Assembly: GCF_000282595.1 (NCBI RefSeq)
Contig: NZ_AKIZ01000016.1
Coordinates: 682,001-746,000 of the forward strand
Source of the DNA: Phyllobacterium sp. YR531
GTDB taxonomy: Bacteria > Pseudomonadota > Alphaproteobacteria > Rhizobiales > Rhizobiaceae
Direction: 5' to 3'
Length of the DNA stretch: 64,000 nucleotides
Shown here: positions 1 through 7,939 of the stretch, piece after piece
Layout: the number at the start of each line of letters is the position of its first letter
Numbering within the stretch: the stretch's first letter is position 1
Translations under genes and position numbers: made by a program
The notes under the pieces: model-generated
What the model saw: the letters and a program-made list of their open reading frames with translations, nothing else
What the model was told of the DNA's origin: nothing
The model's database searches: none

Positions 1-307
1 AAGCCGCCATCGACGCGTCTTCCTTTTGGATCGTAAAACGCGAGACTGCTCCTGCTCCCAAAGCAACAATGACGCCGGCAACAAGACCACCAATTGTCAT
101 GGGCACGATCTGCAGGCCGTAAAGCAGGAAACCAACCGCAGCACCCGGCAGGATTGCGTGAGCCATGGCATCGCCGGTCAGGCTCATACGTCGCAACATC
201 AGGAACACACCAACCGGGCACGAACCAAGCGCCAGCGCCAGCGAGCCGACAAGCGCGCGTTGCATGAAGCTGTAATCCACGAAAGGAGCAATCAGGAAAT
301 CATACAT
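1..307 (-). CDS. Zinc/manganese-type ABC transporter permease (ABC-3 family), C-terminus beyond window
   Basis: Inner-membrane permease of a metal ABC importer; only the N-terminal ~102 residues are in the window. The minus-strand translation starts MYDFLIAPFVDYSFMQRALV and continues with hydrophobic segments, a conserved LRRMSLTGDAMAHAILPG stretch (the ABC-3 permease hallmark near residues 38-55) and a second membrane span. The start at 307 lies two bases after the stop of the ATPase gene, so the two are translationally linked. Its partner is the ATPase at 310-1131, and the Zur-type regulator upstream suggests zinc as the substrate. The binding protein is not visible here. The family (ZnuB/AztB-like) is clear; the exact metal is inferred from context. 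Confidence 0.9.
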   Translation of the reverse strand, partial: MYDFLIAPFVDYSFMQRALVGSLALALGSCPVGVFLMLRRMSLTGDAMAHAILPGAAVGFLLYGLQIVPMTIGGLVAGVIVALGAGAVSRFTIQKEDASMAA

Positions 308-309
308 GC

Positions 310-1131
310 CTACGCCGCCCCCTTCTTCAAATGATCGTGGGGTTCGTCATGATGGTGGTCATGATCATGGGAGTGCGAATGATTGTGACGATGTAGCTGA
401 TCTTCTTCGCACCAGGCTGCGCCTTCCTCCCAAGCCTCATGAAACTGGCGCGCGTGCAAAAGGTTTTCCGGCCGCAGCGTATCGCGCGACGAGCCCCATG
501 CGATTGGTTTTCGTGCCAAAAGCAACGTCTCCGGAAAATGCTCCTTCACCAGCTCGAGGTCATGGACGACAACCATGACAGTTCGGCTTTCTCCATGCCA
601 CCGCTTGATCAGCGCTATCAGATCGGCAACTGTTTTCGCATCAATGGCGTTGAAAGGCTCATCAAGCAGAATAATATCCGCATCCTGGACGAGGACGCGG
701 GCAAAAAGCGCCCGCTGCAATTGACCGCCTGACAGCGTATCAATCGAACGTTTTTCAAATCCGCCAAGACCAACAGCCATAAGCGCTTCGGAAACACGCG
801 TGCGATCTTCCCCGGTAAAGCGGCCGAGCAGCCCGCGCTTTGGCCAAAGACCCAGTGAAACGAGATCAACGACACGCGCGGGAAAGGACCTGTCCAGTTC
901 TGATTGCTGCGGCAGATAAGCGATCCGCATATCTTGTTCGACTGTGCAGGAGCCCGACATCGGCTTCAACACACCCACAATACCCTTCATGAGTGTAGAT
1001 TTGCCCGAGCCATTGGAGCCGACAACTGCGGTCAGGGACCCGCGTGCAACTGTCCCGCTGAGGTGATGCACAGCCGGATGGCTATGATAACCCAGTGTAA
1101 GATCGCGGAATGTGAGGCTTGCTTCGGTCAT
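310..1131 (-). CDS. Zinc ABC transporter ATP-binding protein (ZnuC/AztA type)
   Basis: Cytoplasmic ATPase that powers metal uptake through the adjacent permease. Walker A GSNGSGKST is at about residues 38-46, the signature LSGGQ at about 133-137, followed by Walker B ILLDEP. The C-terminus carries a histidine-rich tail (HRHNHSHSHDHDHHHDEPHD), typical of zinc-handling proteins and possibly a metal buffer or sensor. I chose ATG 1131 because family similarity begins with MTEASLTFRDLTLGY; an upstream in-frame ATG at 1182 would add 17 residues. The LTLGY...HPAVHHLSG beginning resembles AztA proteins more than E. coli ZnuC. It is transcribed divergently from the zur-type gene, with a candidate Zur site between. 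Confidence 0.92.
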   Translation of the reverse strand: MTEASLTFRDLTLGYHSHPAVHHLSGTVARGSLTAVVGSNGSGKSTLMKGIVGVLKPMSGSCTVEQDMRIAYLPQQSELDRSFPARVVDLVSLGLWPKRGLLGRFTGEDRTRVSEALMAVGLGGFEKRSIDTLSGGQLQRALFARVLVQDADIILLDEPFNAIDAKTVADLIALIKRWHGESRTVMVVVHDLELVKEHFPETLLLARKPIAWGSSRDTLRPENLLHARQFHEAWEEGAAWCEEDQLHRHNHSHSHDHDHHHDEPHDHLKKGAA

Positions 1132-1204
1132 AAACGCATAAAACTCATTGAAAAGCCGGATTGCTGAGAGCCTCCCGGGCATATTCTTGACGTGTTCGTA
1201 TGTG

Positions 1205-1216
1205 ATGTTATTACAT
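1205..1216. promoter_or_regulatory. Candidate Zur operator
   Basis: ATGTTATTACAT is a near-palindrome (10 of 12 positions symmetric) lying between the divergent ATPase and Zur-type genes. It resembles the ATGTTAT...ATAACAT core of bacterial Zur boxes. Zinc-replete Zur would bind here and shut off the transporter, and possibly its own gene. The assignment is by position and pattern only. Confidence 0.5.
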
Positions 1217-1319
1217 TAGTCAACAATGGCAAATTTGAGAACGGTGGAAAATAATAGATACACTGGCGGTTGTAGAAAAAATTTCCTATTTAATATCGAG
1301 CGATAAGGAACAATTGAAT

Positions 1320-1724
1320 ATGACGGCTACGCAGGAACTCACCAAGAACCAATCACTGGTTTTCGATGCGCTGACGCGCGCCGAAGGCCCGCTGAGTGCC
1401 TATACTATTCTTGACCAGCTGCGTAACAATGGCTTCCGGGCACCACTGCAGGTATATCGCGCGCTCGACAAGCTTCTTGATTATGGAATGATCCACCGCC
1501 TCGAAAGCATTAACGCATTCGTGGCCTGCTCCCACCCGCACGACCATGGTCACAGCCACGGAATGATAGCTTTCGCAATTTGCGAGAAATGCGGACAGGT
1601 TTCAGAGTTTTCTGACGATGTTATCACGGCACGCGTCCGTGAATGGACCAATGGCAATGGCTTCAAACCATCCAAAACAACGATTGAGATTCGCGGTGTT
1701 TGTGCCAACTGCGGCACGGCCTGA
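1320..1724 (+). CDS. zur: Fur-family zinc uptake regulator (Zur)
   Basis: Zinc-responsive repressor of 134 residues. The N-terminal half is a Fur-type winged helix (LTKNQSLVFDAL, then a recognition segment ending VYRALDKLLDYG). The C-terminal half holds a histidine-rich metal site (HPHDHGHSHG) and two CxxC pairs (CEKCG and CANCG) that form the structural zinc site of the family. An in-frame TTG lies at 1314, but AAGGAA at 1305-1310 is spaced better for ATG 1320. It sits divergently from a zinc ABC transporter, the classic arrangement. Fur or Mur function is less likely given the zinc-transport context. Confidence 0.9.
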   Translation: MTATQELTKNQSLVFDALTRAEGPLSAYTILDQLRNNGFRAPLQVYRALDKLLDYGMIHRLESINAFVACSHPHDHGHSHGMIAFAICEKCGQVSEFSDDVITARVREWTNGNGFKPSKTTIEIRGVCANCGTA

Positions 1725-1729
1725 CCAAT

Positions 1730-2428
1730 TCAGCGCTTGCCGTAGGCCCTGAGGAACACATCGACGCCTGCCGTCACTGTCCTGTTGACCTGCTCCGCTG
1801 TCGGCGGCTCATCCATGCATCCGAACAGGCGGCGCTTGAAAAGGCCCGTCACCATAAGGTCGGATAGCTGATAAGTGGCGAGCTCCGTATCTTCAATTTC
1901 CAGATTGCCGGCAGCGACGTGCTTTTCCAGAAATGCTCTCAACATTGCCTGCCCCTTCTTCGGGCCCTGCTCGTAAAAATTACGGCTCATGGAAGGCATG
2001 CGCTCTGCCACACCAATAACGACACGCTGCGCGCGGATAACCACATCGGAAGTCACCTTGAGAGAAAGCGCCTTGCCAAAGGCTATTAGCGCTTCGCGCA
2101 AATCATGATCGCCCTCAAGTGCCGAATAAATGCCGTTAAAGAGTTTCTCGCGGTAGACAATGCAAAGCTCCATGAAGAGCTCTTCCTTGCTGTCGAAATA
2201 GACATAGATTGTCCCCTTCGACACACCTGCCTCGCGCGTGATGTCATTCATGCTGGCAGCATCAAAGCCCATTGTGGAGAATACCCGATCGGCACCCTCC
2301 AATATCTGCTGACGCTTTGCCGGATCCTGTCCTGCAGCCAACCGGCCTTGCCGTTCATCGCCTGACAACGCTGCTTCAAGCGCGGTTGCAGCAGCCAATG
2401 GCGTCGAATAGGCCTTCGTAGATGACAT
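1730..2428 (-). CDS. TetR/AcrR-family repressor of the adjacent efflux pump
   Basis: DNA-binding repressor of 232 residues. About 35 variable residues precede a TetR helix-turn-helix (RQQILEGADRVFSTMGF, ITREAGVSKGTIYVYFDSKE, roughly residues 38-85). The C-terminal ligand domain resembles the AefR-like group and ends RTVTAGVDVFLRAYGKR. It is transcribed divergently from the EmrA/EmrB-like pair, and the 147-bp gap contains two copies of the palindrome TCGAACC-N4-GGTTCGA, so it most likely represses both itself and the pump until a toxic ligand binds. AGGAAAC upstream supports the start. The ligand cannot be read from the sequence. Confidence 0.92.
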   Translation of the reverse strand: MSSTKAYSTPLAAATALEAALSGDERQGRLAAGQDPAKRQQILEGADRVFSTMGFDAASMNDITREAGVSKGTIYVYFDSKEELFMELCIVYREKLFNGIYSALEGDHDLREALIAFGKALSLKVTSDVVIRAQRVVIGVAERMPSMSRNFYEQGPKKGQAMLRAFLEKHVAAGNLEIEDTELATYQLSDLMVTGLFKRRLFGCMDEPPTAEQVNRTVTAGVDVFLRAYGKR

Positions 2429-2460
2429 TCTGGTTCTGTTTCCTCATTTATGATTCTTTT

Positions 2461-2478
2461 TCGAACCAAGCGGTTCGA
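2461..2478. promoter_or_regulatory. TetR operator palindrome, copy 1
   Basis: TCGAACCAAGCGGTTCGA has perfect 7-bp arms around a 4-bp centre, 33 bp upstream of the tetR start. With copy 2 it brackets the divergent promoter region. The arm sequence and position are typical of TetR-family operators. Confidence 0.75.
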
Positions 2479-2517
2479 TGCACTTGATATGCGCTCTCAT
2501 TTGCGCTATGTCAATGA

Positions 2518-2535
2518 TCGAACCGACTGGTTCAA
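2518..2535. promoter_or_regulatory. TetR operator palindrome, copy 2
   Basis: TCGAACCGACTGGTTCAA repeats copy 1 with one arm mismatch. The centres are 57 bp apart. It lies 40 bp upstream of the membrane-fusion gene start, so occupancy would block efflux-operon transcription. Confidence 0.72.
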
Positions 2536-2575
2536 TCAGTTTTATGGCTGAACATCCGTAGAAAGAAGCCCCAAA

Positions 2576-3754
2576 ATGCCTGCGTCCAAAGCAACTAACG
2601 AAGCTGAAATCCGTCAGTTCCCTGCTCCAGCTTCAAAAACCGAAATGCCAGCGACTACGGAAGCGCCGCAACACGATGTTGCCGCTGAAGTAAAGACGCC
2701 CGAGCCTCCCAAGCGCTCCCGCAAACGGCTGGTGCTGACGACCCTTCTGGTCGCAGCGCTGGCCGGCGGTGCCTATTTTGGCTATGAATACTGGACGACA
2801 GGCCGTTTCATGATTTCAACGGATGATGCCTACATTCAGGGCGACATCACTGCCATCGCCCCGAAAGTGACCGGCTATATTGATACGATCAATGTTGTTG
2901 CCAATCAGCGCGTCAAAGCAGGCGATGCCCTCGTCACTCTCGACAATGGCGATTATACGCTTGCTGAAGAGCAGGCCGAAGCACAGATCGCCACGCAGAA
3001 ACTGTCCCTTGACCGTATCAAAGCACAAACTGAAGCTGCCAGAGCATCACTGACCGAAGCACAGGCAGGCAAGTTGAGCGCTCAGGCTGTATTGACCAAT
3101 GCGCAGGCTGGTTCCGTACGGGCCAATCAGTTGCATGCAACACGGTTTGCCTCACAATCTACTCTGGATGACGCAACCGCTGCGCTGGATCAAGCCAAGG
3201 CCAGCCTCGCATCTGCCGATGCCAAGATTGCCAGTGCCGTCGCCAATGTCGGCGTTCTCGAAGCACAATATAAAGAAGCTGAAAGCACTGTCGCCTCGCT
3301 CACATTGTCCAAGGACAAGGCCGCACGTGACCTCAGCTTCACAGTCATCCGCGCACCTGTTGATGGCGTGATTGGCAATCTTGCCGCCAAGAAAGGTGAT
3401 CTCGTTAGCCCGGGTCAGCGTCTGGCCGCACTCGTTCCTGTAAACGCGCTCTATATCGATGCGAACTACAAGGAAACACAGCTGCGTGACATCGCGGTGG
3501 GCGAAAAAGTTCACGTCCGCGTTGATGCGCTTGATGGTGATACATTCGAGGGCACAGTGGCATCGATTGCACCGGCTTCGGGTGCAGTGTTCTCCCTGCT
3601 TCCACCCGAAAATGCCACAGGCAACTTCACCAAGGTCGTCCAGCGTGTCCCCGTACGCATCGCCCTGCCGGAAGATGCTTTGGCGAGCGGCAAACTGCAG
3701 GCTGGCCTGAGCGTGGTCGTCGACATCGATACACGCACGGCTCCAACCAAGTAA
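2576..3754 (+). CDS. HlyD/EmrA-family membrane fusion protein of an efflux pump
   Basis: Periplasmic adaptor of 392 residues linking the inner-membrane exporter to an outer-membrane channel. A cytoplasmic N-terminus of about 45 residues is followed by one membrane anchor (LVLTTLLVAALAGGAYFGY, about residues 51-69), a biotinyl-lipoyl-like half (YIQGDITAIAPKVTGYIDTI), an alanine- and glutamine-rich coiled-coil hairpin (about residues 140-240) and the second lipoyl half and beta-barrel (VIRAPVDGVIGNLAAKKGD). It lies 33 bp upstream of the MFS gene in one operon. No outer-membrane TolC-type gene is next to it, so the channel is probably shared. Confidence 0.93.
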   Translation: MPASKATNEAEIRQFPAPASKTEMPATTEAPQHDVAAEVKTPEPPKRSRKRLVLTTLLVAALAGGAYFGYEYWTTGRFMISTDDAYIQGDITAIAPKVTGYIDTINVVANQRVKAGDALVTLDNGDYTLAEEQAEAQIATQKLSLDRIKAQTEAARASLTEAQAGKLSAQAVLTNAQAGSVRANQLHATRFASQSTLDDATAALDQAKASLASADAKIASAVANVGVLEAQYKEAESTVASLTLSKDKAARDLSFTVIRAPVDGVIGNLAAKKGDLVSPGQRLAALVPVNALYIDANYKETQLRDIAVGEKVHVRVDALDGDTFEGTVASIAPASGAVFSLLPPENATGNFTKVVQRVPVRIALPEDALASGKLQAGLSVVVDIDTRTAPTK

Positions 3755-3787
3755 AATCCGGTTTCAGGATCGGAAAGGGCCAAGATC

Positions 3788-5380
3788 ATGGCAAATGCAA
3801 CGACAGCAGCCGGCGGTCCGGGCGCTCCAGCCATTCCGGAAGATAAAATCGATCCGAAAAAAGCCATCGCCTTTCTGGCGATGGTCTTCGGCATGTTCAT
3901 GGCGATTCTGGACATTCAGATCGTCTCGGCATCACTCGCCGAAATTCAGGCGGGCCTTAGTGCCAGTTCTGACGAAATCTCCTGGGTACAAACCTCTTAC
4001 CTGATCGCTGAAGTCATCATGATCCCGCTATCCGGGTTTCTAGGAAGGCTGGTCTCAACGCGTATTCTGTTCTCCGTATCGGCTGCAGGCTTCACCGCAG
4101 CCAGCGTGCTTTGTGCGACGGCAACGAATATCGATCAGATGATCGTCTACCGCGCCATTCAGGGCTTTATTGGCGGCGGCATGATCCCCAGCGTGTTTGC
4201 AGCAGCATTCACGATCTTCCCACCATCCAAGCGTTCCATTGTCTCGCCCATGATCGGCTTGGTGGCTACGCTCGCCCCGACAATCGGACCAACAGTCGGC
4301 GGCTATCTGAGCCATGCGTTTTCATGGCACTGGTTGTTCCTCGTCAACGTCATCCCCGGCATTATCGTGGCAATTGCAGCATGGAACCTCATCGACTTCG
4401 ACAAGGGTGACCGCTCGTTGCTGAGCAAGTTCGACTGGTGGGGACTGGCAGGTATGGCTGCATTCCTCGGCTCGCTGGAATATGTTCTTGAAGAAGGCCC
4501 GCGCAATGACTGGTTGCAGGATCATGCTGTTTATTATTGCAGCATTGTCATGGTCGTCGGCGCCATCATTTTCTTCTATCGGGCGTTTACGGCGGAGCAG
4601 CCGATCGTTGACCTTTTCGCATTTAAAAACCTGAACTTCGCGTTCGGATCGGCATTCTCCTTCGTGCTCGGTATCGGACTTTACGGCCTGACCTATATCT
4701 ACCCCGTCTATCTTGGTCAGATTCGTGGCTATGATGCCCTGATGATCGGTGAAGCTTTGTTTGTGAGTGGCCTTGCCATGTTCTTCACAGCACCCATCGC
4801 CGGCTTTCTTTCCGGCCGCATGGACCCGCGCTTCATGATCATGATCGGCTTTCTGGGCTTCGGCGCAGGCACATGGACCATGACGCACCTGACTGCCGAC
4901 TGGGATTTCTATGAACTTCTGATACCTCAGATTCTGCGCGGCTGTTCGCTCATGCTGTGCATGGTACCTATCAACAACCTTGCGCTCGGCACCCTGCCTC
5001 TTGCTCGTCTGAAAAATGCTTCCGGTCTGTTCAACCTGATGCGTAATCTTGGTGGTGCGGTTGGTCTGGCTGTCATTAACCAAATACTTACGGATCGCGG
5101 TGCCCTGCATTATGCCCAGCTTTCCGAGAATGTCCGTTGGGGCAATCCGGAAGCAGAAGACCTCATGAATTCCATGTCGAAGAACTTTGCTTCGCATGGA
5201 CTTGATGGGCCTACGACTGCTTTGAGCAGAATTTCGGGAATGGTCCACCAGCAGGCATCGCTGCTGTCGTTCATGGATGTCTTCTACATCCTGACAATGC
5301 TTTTCGCACTTCTTGCAGTATTTGCGCTTCTCATGCGCAAGCCGGGAGCACCCGCACCAGGCGGTGGCGGCGGGCATTAA
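3788..5380 (+). CDS. DHA2-family MFS drug exporter (EmrB type)
   Basis: Inner-membrane proton antiporter of 530 residues with about 14 membrane spans. The first helix carries the DHA2 signature MAILDIQIVSASLAEIQ, followed by WVQTSYLIAEVIMIPLSGFL and RAIQGFIGGGMIPSVFAAAF (motif A/C regions). The C-terminus ends in a short Gly/Pro tail (GAPAPGGGGGH). GGAAAGGG precedes the start. With the upstream EmrA-like adaptor and the divergent TetR repressor it forms an inducible efflux module for hydrophobic or amphipathic toxicants. Substrate range is not readable from the sequence. Confidence 0.94.
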   Translation: MANATTAAGGPGAPAIPEDKIDPKKAIAFLAMVFGMFMAILDIQIVSASLAEIQAGLSASSDEISWVQTSYLIAEVIMIPLSGFLGRLVSTRILFSVSAAGFTAASVLCATATNIDQMIVYRAIQGFIGGGMIPSVFAAAFTIFPPSKRSIVSPMIGLVATLAPTIGPTVGGYLSHAFSWHWLFLVNVIPGIIVAIAAWNLIDFDKGDRSLLSKFDWWGLAGMAAFLGSLEYVLEEGPRNDWLQDHAVYYCSIVMVVGAIIFFYRAFTAEQPIVDLFAFKNLNFAFGSAFSFVLGIGLYGLTYIYPVYLGQIRGYDALMIGEALFVSGLAMFFTAPIAGFLSGRMDPRFMIMIGFLGFGAGTWTMTHLTADWDFYELLIPQILRGCSLMLCMVPINNLALGTLPLARLKNASGLFNLMRNLGGAVGLAVINQILTDRGALHYAQLSENVRWGNPEAEDLMNSMSKNFASHGLDGPTTALSRISGMVHQQASLLSFMDVFYILTMLFALLAVFALLMRKPGAPAPGGGGGH

Positions 5381-5770
5381 TTTGCCCGTCCTCCTCACTG
5401 TTCTTTGCCATTGATAGAAAAAATTAACTTAGCCCCCTAACTTAAATAAACTTGTTCAAGAGCATTTTTGTTAACAAGCGTGTCGCATTTTTCTAAAACC
5501 GACACTGCCTCAAGTTCAATTTGCCGCGTCGAACAATGTTTTTGTCGTTATTGAAGTAATTTTGAACCGTTCAGGAATACCCCTGAAATTTAGAGTTGCG
5601 CCGAATTGCTAAGCCGCCGAAAAAGTGGTTCACTTGTCGATACTGCTCAGGGAAAGTCTGTTCACCGGCACGTCACAGGTCTGTCATCCAACTGACATGA
5701 GAGACCTATATCGGGTGCTGGAACGTCGGACAAAGAGCCAATGACGTATCGCTCAAACAGGGGTCTAAAA
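5371..5770. other. Intergenic region between efflux operon and ABC importer
   Basis: A short hairpin, CGGGCA-TTAATT-TGCCCG (5371-5388), overlaps the emrB stop codon. It lacks a T-run, so it is at best a weak terminator. The following ~380 bases are AT-rich and presumably hold the promoter for the binding-protein gene. I see no gene or repeat in it. Confidence 0.4.
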
Positions 5771-6874
5771 ATGGTAGGTTACACAAAACGCTTGGTGGCG
5801 CTGTCGACTGCTGTGCTTTTCGCCAGCACGGCAATTTCCTTTGCTGAAGCACCGGCAGAGCTGGTTGCTGCAGCTAAGAAGGAAGGCACACTCACCACAA
5901 TCGCATTGCCGCATGACTGGTGCGCCTATGGCGATATGGTTGCCGGCTTCAAGGCCAAGTATGGCATCGAAGTCAACGAACTGAACCCGGATGCGGGCTC
6001 GGGCGACGAAATCGAAGCTATCAAGGCCAACAAGGACAATAAGGGCCCGCAGGCTCCTGACGTCATCGATGTCGGCTTTGCATTTGGCCCATCTGCCAAG
6101 AAAGACGGCCTGACACAGCCTTACAAAGTATCCACATGGGACTCGATACCTGACAATGTAAAGGACGCTGAAGGTCACTGGTACGGCGACTATTACGGCG
6201 TTCTCTCCTTCCAGGTGAACACTGATATCGTCAAGGAAGTACCAAAGGATTGGGCTGACCTGCTCAAGCCAGAATATGCCAACGCTGTTGCTCTTGCTGG
6301 CGATCCACGCGCTTCCAATCAGGCGATCCTGGCTGTTGGCGCTGCTGGCGTTTCGACCGGCGGCACATATGGCGCGGCAGCTGGTGAAGCTGGCCTCAAA
6401 TACTTTGCTGACCTCAACAAGGCAGGTAACTTCGTTCCTGTTATCGGCAAGTCCGGCACCTTGGCTCAGGGTGCCACACCGATCATCATCAACTGGGATT
6501 ATAACGCGCTTTCCGGCCGTGACACACTCAAGGGCAATCCGCCTGTAGAAGTTGTTGTTCCAGCTTCCGGCGTTGTTGCCGGTGTTTATGTTCAGGCGAT
6601 CAGCGCTTACGCGCCGCATCCAAATGCTGCAAAGCTCTGGATGGAATATCTCTATTCTGATGAAGGTCAGCTGACATGGCTCAAAGGCTATTGCCATCCG
6701 ATCCGTTTCAACGATCTTGCCAAGAACAACAAGATCCCCAAGGAACTGCTCGACAAGCTGCCTCCTGCTGCCGCCTATGAAAAGGCGATCTTCCCAACTC
6801 TCGATGAACAGGCTGCCGCCAAGGAAGTCATTACCAAGGGATGGGACAAGATCGTAGGCGCCAACGTCAAGTAA
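5771..6874 (+). CDS. ABC importer periplasmic binding protein (polyamine/ferric type)
   Basis: Secreted solute-binding protein. From ATG 5771 it has a clean signal peptide (MVGYTKRLVALSTAVLFAST, cleavage near AISFAEA). AGGGG upstream fits this start; an in-frame ATG at 5741 would add 10 residues ahead of the signal. The mature part is a type-2 periplasmic fold (PDVIDVGFAFGPSAKKDGL, KDWADLLKPEYANAVAL, KLWMEYLYSDEGQLTWL), like binding proteins for spermidine/putrescine, iron(III) or 2-aminoethylphosphonate. The following two permeases and ATPase complete the importer. A strong hairpin after its stop likely keeps its expression above that of the membrane parts. The substrate is undetermined; the neighbouring amine-catabolic operon makes an amine plausible, by inference. 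Confidence 0.85.
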   Translation: MVGYTKRLVALSTAVLFASTAISFAEAPAELVAAAKKEGTLTTIALPHDWCAYGDMVAGFKAKYGIEVNELNPDAGSGDEIEAIKANKDNKGPQAPDVIDVGFAFGPSAKKDGLTQPYKVSTWDSIPDNVKDAEGHWYGDYYGVLSFQVNTDIVKEVPKDWADLLKPEYANAVALAGDPRASNQAILAVGAAGVSTGGTYGAAAGEAGLKYFADLNKAGNFVPVIGKSGTLAQGATPIIINWDYNALSGRDTLKGNPPVEVVVPASGVVAGVYVQAISAYAPHPNAAKLWMEYLYSDEGQLTWLKGYCHPIRFNDLAKNNKIPKELLDKLPPAAAYEKAIFPTLDEQAAAKEVITKGWDKIVGANVK

Positions 6875-6886
6875 TACAGGATAGAA

Positions 6887-6913
6887 ATCCCCGCGGTCCG
6901 CCGCGGGGATTTT
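6887..6913 (+). terminator. Strong hairpin with short T-run after the binding-protein gene
   Basis: ATCCCCGCGG (6887-6896) pairs perfectly with CCGCGGGGAT (6901-6910) across a 4-base loop, followed by TTTT. Inside a binding protein-permease operon such hairpins usually act as partial terminators or mRNA stabilisers. Confidence 0.75.
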
Positions 6914-6921
6914 CCATCAAT

Positions 6922-7000
6922 GCTGAAGCCTCTTTGGGAGGCGTTGAATGCTATGATGACCCTGGCTGCATTGCCTTTGCAACTCTCAGGCAAAGGCTGA
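6922..7000 (+). promoter_or_regulatory. Structured leader with a glycine-riboswitch-like 3' segment (tentative)
   Basis: The stretch has GGGAG early and ACTCTCAGGCAAA later (about 6982-6994), the latter being the best-known conserved block of glycine riboswitch aptamers; AGCC and GGCT could close an outer helix. The conserved central GCCGAAGG-type block is not visible, and GCCTTTGC (6973-6980) forms a competing perfect 8-bp hairpin with GCAAAGGC (6990-6997). It could be a degenerate or variant aptamer, or chance. It lies just upstream of the permease gene. Confidence 0.22.
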
Positions 7001-7033
7001 ATATTACTTTATCTAGCGCGGTTCCAGACACCC

Positions 7034-7939
7034 ATGAGTGCAGTTACAGAACAAGACGTTTCACCACCGGTTCCGCCAACGGCGAATGAACGCAAACGCC
7101 TGTCGCTCGACTGGCTCGGCGTTATGCCATTCATCATCTTTGCCGTACTGTTTCTGATCTGGCCGACAATCTATCTGATTGCCGGAGCCTTTCAGGATAA
7201 TCAGGGCAACCTGACACTCGCGAATATTGTGAACCTGTTCCAGCCGTCCATCATGGATGCGTATTGGATTTCCATCAAAATCTCTTTCGCCTCCGCGGTA
7301 CTTGGCGCAGCCATAGGTTTCTGTGTTGCTGCTGCTGTCACACTCGGCGGGCTGCCGGGCTGGATACGCTCGCCGCTGATGACGTTTTCCGGCGTTGCCT
7401 CCAACTTTGCCGGCGTACCATTGGCTTTCGCCTTTCTCGCAACACTTGGCCGTACCGGTCTTGTTACGACATTTCTTTATAATGTCTTTGGCTTCAATCT
7501 TTATGGCCACGGCTTCAATCTGCTCAGCTTCTGGGGCCTGACAATCACCTATCTCTACTTCCAGATTCCACTGATGATCCTCATCATCACACCCGCTCTC
7601 GATGGTTTGAAAAAAGAATGGAAAGAAGCCGCGCTTATTCTCGGCGCAACCGGCCCGCAATATTGGCGGATGGTGGCATTTCCCATTCTCTGGCCTGCAT
7701 TGCTGGGTACAATGCTTCTGCTTTTCGCAAATTCGTTCGGCGCAATCGCAACCGCCTACGCACTCACAGGATCATCGCTCAGCATCGTCCCTATTGTGCT
7801 GTTCGCCCAGATACGTGGTGACGTTTTGCAGGATCCGCATCTTGGATATGCGCTTGCTTTCGGCATGATCGTAATAACCGGCGTTTCCAACGGCATTTAC
7901 ATCTGGATGCGCGCACGCAGCGAACGGTGGCTCAAATGA
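7034..7939 (+). CDS. ABC importer permease 1 (PotB/PotH-like)
   Basis: Inner-membrane permease of 301 residues. A short cytoplasmic N-terminus is followed by six predicted spans, starting LGVMPFIIFAVLFLIWPTIY. The coupling (EAA) loop that docks on the ATPase is WKEAALILGATGPQYWRMVAFPILWPA, near residues 195-221. It belongs to the binding-protein-dependent family that moves polyamines, iron(III) or phosphonates. Its stop overlaps the next permease start (ATGA), indicating coupled translation and a heterodimeric membrane domain. Confidence 0.9.
   Translation: MSAVTEQDVSPPVPPTANERKRLSLDWLGVMPFIIFAVLFLIWPTIYLIAGAFQDNQGNLTLANIVNLFQPSIMDAYWISIKISFASAVLGAAIGFCVAAAVTLGGLPGWIRSPLMTFSGVASNFAGVPLAFAFLATLGRTGLVTTFLYNVFGFNLYGHGFNLLSFWGLTITYLYFQIPLMILIITPALDGLKKEWKEAALILGATGPQYWRMVAFPILWPALLGTMLLLFANSFGAIATAYALTGSSLSIVPIVLFAQIRGDVLQDPHLGYALAFGMIVITGVSNGIYIWMRARSERWLK

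Noticed and set aside
26-334. Plus-strand open frame over the ABC permease
   Set aside because: The minus-strand frame gives a clear ABC-3 permease with membrane spans and family motif; the plus-strand product has no domain-like features.
4322-5398. 358-residue minus-strand frame inside the MFS gene
   Set aside because: Long but composed of low-complexity, cysteine- and histidine-rich text typical of antisense shadows; the plus-strand DHA2 exporter is unambiguous.
6922-7000. Calling a genuine glycine riboswitch
   Set aside because: Only the CTCTCAGGCAAA block and a possible outer helix are present; the conserved central core is not seen. Kept as a tentative finding only.
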